Assembly (NCBI GenBank): GCA_030642205.1
Contig: DAOWOF010000003.1
Coordinates: 1-36,856 of the forward strand
Length of the DNA stretch: 36,856 nt
Origin: Desulfobacteraceae bacterium
GTDB taxonomy: Bacteria; Desulfobacterota; DSM-4660; Desulfatiglandales; Desulfatiglandaceae
Direction of reading: 5' to 3'
Under the pieces are notes generated by a model. The model ran no database searches and was not told the DNA's origin. It saw nothing but the letters and a program-made list of their open reading frames with translations. Both the position numbers and the translations under genes were made by a program. Below, piece after piece: positions 33,393-36,856 of the stretch. Positions within the stretch are counted from its first letter, which is position 1, and the number at the start of each line of letters is the position of its first letter.

Positions 33393-33900
33393 ATCTTTGC
33401 CTCATATAGGAATTAAGTCGTGCCCGAACGAAAACTGTTTTTTCGAAGTCTGCGCTTATCTTGTCAATCTCTGCATCAGATAAGAATTTTAATCCTCAAA
33501 ATACCCAATCTATTTCTGCGGTTAAAATTTTGATCTGTCCTTGACAAAAAATCCTGGTTTTCTTTCAAACACTAAGAATATCAATTGCAAAAAAACAAGT
33601 TGGATGGACTTGTGAAAAATCTATAAAACAGGCCGGGGAGGATTAATAACACTCATCCGCCTCGTAAGCAACACTTATTTTGTGACAGACCCTAAGAACG
33701 GAAAATACATGAAATTTGCAATAAGAGTGCCAGTAAGTCACTCAATATAATATTATCAATCCCCATGCCCTGGAAGGTAGAATAAAAGATGAAAGATGCT
33801 AATACATTTAATGTCTTCAGGATTAGCATTTGTATATGGGAAAAGATCTGTGGCCAAAATTGGCCTTTTAATATGTTTTTTGAAAGCGATAAATACTTTA
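33393..33900. other. 508-nt intergenic region between dxr and rseP
   Basis: Holds the MITE-like copy B (33418-33574), followed by about 320 nt of sequence with no gene. At 33674-33691 TTTGTGACAGACCCTAAG repeats the hairpin-repeat half seen at 23604 and 29873. Confidence 0.5.
33418..33574. repeat. MITE-like dispersed repeat, copy B (157 bp)
   Basis: Begins (T)CGTGCCCGAACGAAAACTG, continues TTTTTTCGAAGTCTGCGCTT, has core AATTTTAATCCTCAAAATAC and CTGCGGTTAAAATTTTGAT, and ends GGTTTTCTTTCAAACACTA. Opposite orientation to copies A and D. It ends 26 nt upstream of the rseP start codon, so it lies between dxr and rseP and may supply or break a promoter. Confidence 0.7.
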
Positions 33901-35058
33901 TTAAAGATCTTTAATAAATTTCAGGGCATATTTACGCGCCCATGAATCCGCTTCCAAAACAGTATCAATGCTATCAAGTGATACTATCTTATGAGATGCC
34001 ATCGTCTTTGAAATAACATTGGGGATATCAAGGAATCGAATATTTTCATTGAGAAAAGATTCCACTGCAATTTCATTTGCTCCATTAAGAACAACTGGCA
34101 TGGTTCCACCATGTTTAGCAGCCTGTAATGCCAAGGCCAGACATGGAAAAATTTCCATGTCCGGCCTCTTAAAGGTAAGACTGCCAATCTGATCAAGATC
34201 CACTGGAGGAAGGTCATTTTTCAAATGGCGGGGAAAAGAAAGGGCATAAGAAATAGGAAGCATCATATCAGGTATCCCTAACTGGGCAATAACTGAGCCA
34301 TCAGTATATTCAACCATAGAATGAATAATACTTTGAGGATGAATGAGGATAGAGATCTGTTCCATTTCAAGATCAAAGAACCATTTAGCTTCAATTGCCT
34401 CAAATCCTTTGTTCATCATGGTCGCCGAATCAATGCTGATTTTTTTGCCCATACTCCAATTTGGATGTTCGAGTGCCTGTGCGGGTGTCACTGAAACCAT
34501 GTCATTTAAAGATTGGTCTCTGAATGGTCCTCCTGATGCAGTCAGGATTACTCTGCTAAGGTCCTTTCTTGGATGCCCTTGAAGGGACTGGAGAATAGCA
34601 CTGTGCTCACTATCTATAGGCAGGACCGAAACCCCCATTTCTTTGGCCTTGTTCATAACCAGCGGTCCAGCCATGACCATGGTTTCCTTATTGGCTAAAG
34701 CTATATTTTTGGCTGCGCAAATACCTGCATATGTTGGTAAAAGACCTGCTGCTCCGGTCATTGCAGAAATAAGAGTATCTATCTCATCCATAGTAGCCAA
34801 GCGCTCATAGCCTTTACTACCAAACAAAATATCCGGAATTCGATTTGGATTGAGCCTTTTTTTTAGCATAAGGGCAAGATTCTCATCCAGAACCGCGACT
34901 GCTTTAGGATGAAAAGTTTCAATCTGTTCTGCGAGAAGTTCAATGTTCTTACCTGCTCCTAGGGCAATAACTTTATATTTCTCAGGATTATTTTTTATTA
35001 CCCTAAGTGTAGTTACTCCAATAGAACCGGTAGACCCTAATATCGTTATTTTTTTCAT
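33901..35058 (-). CDS. dxr: 1-deoxy-D-xylulose 5-phosphate reductoisomerase
   Basis: Second step of the MEP isoprenoid pathway, NADPH-dependent. The 385-aa protein begins MKKITILGSTGSIGVTTLRV (Rossmann GSTGSIG), has ALANKETMVMAG, LPIDSEHSAILQ (metal-binding DSEH), TASGGPFRD, and HPNWSMGKKISIDSATMMN, all expected. Standard length. Only a weak ribosome site precedes the ATG. It lies 112 nt after cdsA in the conserved uppS-cdsA-dxr-rseP order. Confidence 0.97.
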   Translation of the reverse strand: MKKITILGSTGSIGVTTLRVIKNNPEKYKVIALGAGKNIELLAEQIETFHPKAVAVLDENLALMLKKRLNPNRIPDILFGSKGYERLATMDEIDTLISAMTGAAGLLPTYAGICAAKNIALANKETMVMAGPLVMNKAKEMGVSVLPIDSEHSAILQSLQGHPRKDLSRVILTASGGPFRDQSLNDMVSVTPAQALEHPNWSMGKKISIDSATMMNKGFEAIEAKWFFDLEMEQISILIHPQSIIHSMVEYTDGSVIAQLGIPDMMLPISYALSFPRHLKNDLPPVDLDQIGSLTFKRPDMEIFPCLALALQAAKHGGTMPVVLNGANEIAVESFLNENIRFLDIPNVISKTMASHKIVSLDSIDTVLEADSWARKYALKFIKDL

Positions 35059-35170
35059 GTTGGCCCATATTTGGTTATGATTAATCGAAATATTTGCTAA
35101 AAGCTATAATAAGGTTATTTTTTGATTTCTGGTTTGCAATACATATCCCCCAAGAAAAAACATTATAATC

Positions 35171-36001
35171 TTATCTCAAATTCAGGTATATATAGAGAAT
35201 CGGAATTGAAAAAATAAGGCCATCAATCCTATCCAGGATGCCACCATGACCTGGAAGAATAGTCCCTGAATCTTTGATACCATGATTTCGTTTTAGCATC
35301 GATTCAGATAAATCACCAATCTGACTGATAACAGAAAGGCTTAGTATCAGAGCAAATGTCTTGGGATTAAAGGTATCAATATGAGTAATTTTAAGAAAAA
35401 TGTTGCCAAACATCAGACTGCTTATTAAGCTTCCTACAGCACCTTCCCATGTCTTTTTAGGGCTTATTGCCTTATATAATTTATGTTTACCAAAAAATCG
35501 TCCAAAATAGAATCCTCCTGTATCAGTCGCGAAAATAACAACCAGCAGAAAAGCAATCCATATTTTACCATTAGGCATAATATCGATTAGTATTAGCATG
35601 GCCAAAGGAATTACCAGATAAAAAGGTCCCATAGCAGCCATGCCTATCTCGGATGTAACAGCTTGCTGTTTGGTGGAAGGATTTAACATATACCAAACCA
35701 TGGGGATAAAGACCCATAAAGTAAGGATTGCTGGCGCGAGTAAAATTTTGTGTAAATAAATTATCTGAAATAATAAAAAGGCCACTAAGAAGCTTGTTAT
35801 CTTGATGATTTTAGGAAGATCAGGTGAGGTAATAGCATAAAACTCTTCAAGAGATAGCAGGGATATAAGGTAAAGAAAAAGGTAAAATAGCCAGCGAGGT
35901 CCAAAGCCAATCATAAAGACCAGGAGAGGAATAGCCACTAAGGCTGTTAGCCAACGCTTTAAATGCATTCTTTCAAGATTCTCCCAAACAACACCGTTCA
36001 T
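35171..36001 (-). CDS. cdsA: phosphatidate cytidylyltransferase
   Basis: Makes CDP-diacylglycerol from phosphatidate and CTP, the precursor used by pssA. The 276-aa protein is highly hydrophobic with about eight membrane segments and has the family signature SPKKTWEGAVGSLISS...GDLSESMLKRNHGIKDSGTILPGHGGILDRIDGL near the C-terminus (written here with gaps). An internal ATG (35968, MHLKRWLTALVAIPLL) fits the usual CdsA N-terminus and may be the true start, since the ATG at 36001 lacks a ribosome site. It follows uppS in the same direction. Confidence 0.94.
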   Translation of the reverse strand: MNGVVWENLERMHLKRWLTALVAIPLLVFMIGFGPRWLFYLFLYLISLLSLEEFYAITSPDLPKIIKITSFLVAFLLFQIIYLHKILLAPAILTLWVFIPMVWYMLNPSTKQQAVTSEIGMAAMGPFYLVIPLAMLILIDIMPNGKIWIAFLLVVIFATDTGGFYFGRFFGKHKLYKAISPKKTWEGAVGSLISSLMFGNIFLKITHIDTFNPKTFALILSLSVISQIGDLSESMLKRNHGIKDSGTILPGHGGILDRIDGLIFSIPILYIYLNLR

Positions 36002-36020
36002 TCAAATTTTAAGGATAGTA

Positions 36021-36068
36021 TTTTTTTAACCGCATTACATTGAGTGTTTTGAGAATTCAAATTTGAAC
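36021..36068. repeat. core fragment of the dispersed repeat
   Basis: TTTTTTTAACCGCATTACAT then TGAGTGTTTTGAGAATTCAA and ATTTGAAC corresponds to the central part of copies A and D without recognisable ends. It lies in the 113-nt gap between uppS and cdsA. Confidence 0.45.
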
Positions 36069-36114
36069 AAAACGTAACAATTGTAAAAATTCACCGATCG
36101 TGAATCGAGACTAT

Positions 36115-36831
36115 TTAAATTCCGCCAAAGCGCCGCTCCCTTTTCTGAAATACATTTATGGCCTTAATAAATTCATTCCTACCAAAATCCGGCCAAAGGG
36201 TGGGGGTGAGATAGAGCTCGGAATAGGCAATCTGCCAGAGTAAAAAATTACTAATTCTTTGTTCTCCACTGGTTCTGATAAGTAGATCCGGATCAGGCAT
36301 TCGGGGAGCATATAAATATTCCGCCAACAATTTCTCGGTAATCTGTTCAGGGGCTATGTAGCCGTCCTGTATCTTTGCAGCTATTGTCTTTAATGCGTCA
36401 ACAATCTCTTGACGGCCGCCGTAACTAAGGGCCAAGGTCAGTACCATCTCTTTTCCTGACGATGTCTGATCTATAACCTTAAAGAGAGTTTTCCTTGTAT
36501 TTTTATGTAATTTTTCAAGCCTTCCTATGCTCCTTAAAGAGATGCCATTCCTCTGCATCTCCTTAACTTCACTTAGGAGATAGTTATTTAACAGATTCAT
36601 TAATGCATCAACTTCAAGGGTAGGCCTCTGCCAATTTTCTTCGGAGAAAGCGTAGAGAGTTAACCACTGAATCCCTATTTCACGACTGGTTCTTACAACC
36701 TTCCTGACTGCCTGAGCTCCCTTTTGATGACCTCTAATCCGGCCAAAGCTCCTGTTTTGTGCCCATCGGCCATTACCATCCATTATAATAGCTATATGTT
36801 TGGGTAAGTTATTAGGATCAATTGAGGTCAT
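36115..36831 (-). CDS. uppS: undecaprenyl diphosphate synthase
   Basis: Cis-prenyltransferase making the C55 lipid carrier for peptidoglycan and O-antigen. The 238-aa protein has HIAIIMDGNGRWA (13-25, catalytic aspartate), GHQKGAQAVRKVVR, TLYAFSEENWQRP, and the C-terminal signature PDLLIRTSGEQRISNFLLWQ (with gaps) then AYSELY. Full length is present; only 25 nt precede the ATG at the window's right edge, and no ribosome site is obvious. First visible gene of the uppS-cdsA-dxr-rseP series. Confidence 0.97.
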   Translation of the reverse strand: MTSIDPNNLPKHIAIIMDGNGRWAQNRSFGRIRGHQKGAQAVRKVVRTSREIGIQWLTLYAFSEENWQRPTLEVDALMNLLNNYLLSEVKEMQRNGISLRSIGRLEKLHKNTRKTLFKVIDQTSSGKEMVLTLALSYGGRQEIVDALKTIAAKIQDGYIAPEQITEKLLAEYLYAPRMPDPDLLIRTSGEQRISNFLLWQIAYSELYLTPTLWPDFGRNEFIKAINVFQKRERRFGGI

Positions 36832-36856
36832 AATGAAATTTCTGGATTGTCGTAAA

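Noticed and set aside
16815..33574. CRISPR array
   Set aside because: The repeats are long, dispersed by kilobases, in both orientations and diverged; there are no regular spacers and no cas genes.

Overview
The window reads as chromosomal DNA of an AT-rich, Gram-negative anaerobe, most likely a sulfate-reducer-type member of the Desulfobacterota (Desulfobacterales-like). This is inferred, not proven. It rests on the gene set rpsF-rpsR-DUF2232-rplI-dnaB, the order uppS-cdsA-dxr-rseP, a CooT-type nickel protein, a MEMO1 protein, a large kinase/ATPase/sensor gene entering from the left edge, and many small Cys-rich or short hypothetical genes. No rRNA, CRISPR array, prophage or intact transposase was seen.

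Left part (1-7.7 kb, all minus strand): the 5' end of a multidomain Ser/Thr-kinase-like sensor gene whose catalytic HRD aspartate is replaced; a membrane-anchored DUF2914 protein; a YhaM-type OB-fold/HD nuclease; a class II aldolase; then the tight set threonine synthase > LsrF-like class I aldolase > zinc alcohol dehydrogenase. These four metabolic genes have an unusual combined content and may form an undescribed sugar-phosphate/amino-acid module.

Middle part (8-13.8 kb, plus strand): the ribosomal/replication operon rpsF-rpsR-(DUF2232)-rplI-dnaB behind a visible sigma70-like promoter, then hflX. The hflX reading frame continues about 66 codons upstream of its first ATG/GTG/TTG and seems to start at an ATC behind a good Shine-Dalgarno. 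A tRNA-Arg(TCT) with its own promoter and terminator lies on the opposite strand.

Region 14-20.6 kb (minus): an unrecognised sensor-like protein with a Cys cluster, a sirtuin, a CooT-like nickel protein with a His-rich helical partner, a short cytosolic histidine kinase and a MEMO1-family protein. Gaps hold decayed genes (FkbM-type methyltransferase) and a dispersed repeat.

Region 20.6-24.4 kb (plus): a site-2 protease, two adjacent PilT-type ATPases with complementary losses in the His-box region, and Pcm. Region 24.4-28.2 kb: a hotdog thioesterase, a zinc-ribbon protein, a frameshifted archease pseudogene, a small hypothetical, an RlpA/SPOR lipoprotein and an IHF/HU protein.

Right part (28.6-36.8 kb, minus): cell-envelope and housekeeping genes uppS, cdsA, dxr, rseP, tsaB, psd, pssA, rsmD, coaD, covering undecaprenyl-PP, CDP-DAG, isoprenoid, phosphatidylethanolamine, t6A and CoA synthesis.

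Across the intergenic spaces runs a family of about 145-178 bp MITE-like elements with TAGTGYCYGAA...TTCRGGCACTA ends: four near-complete copies and several fragments. Several sit directly upstream of genes. Coordinates and motifs were read by eye; no database search was run.
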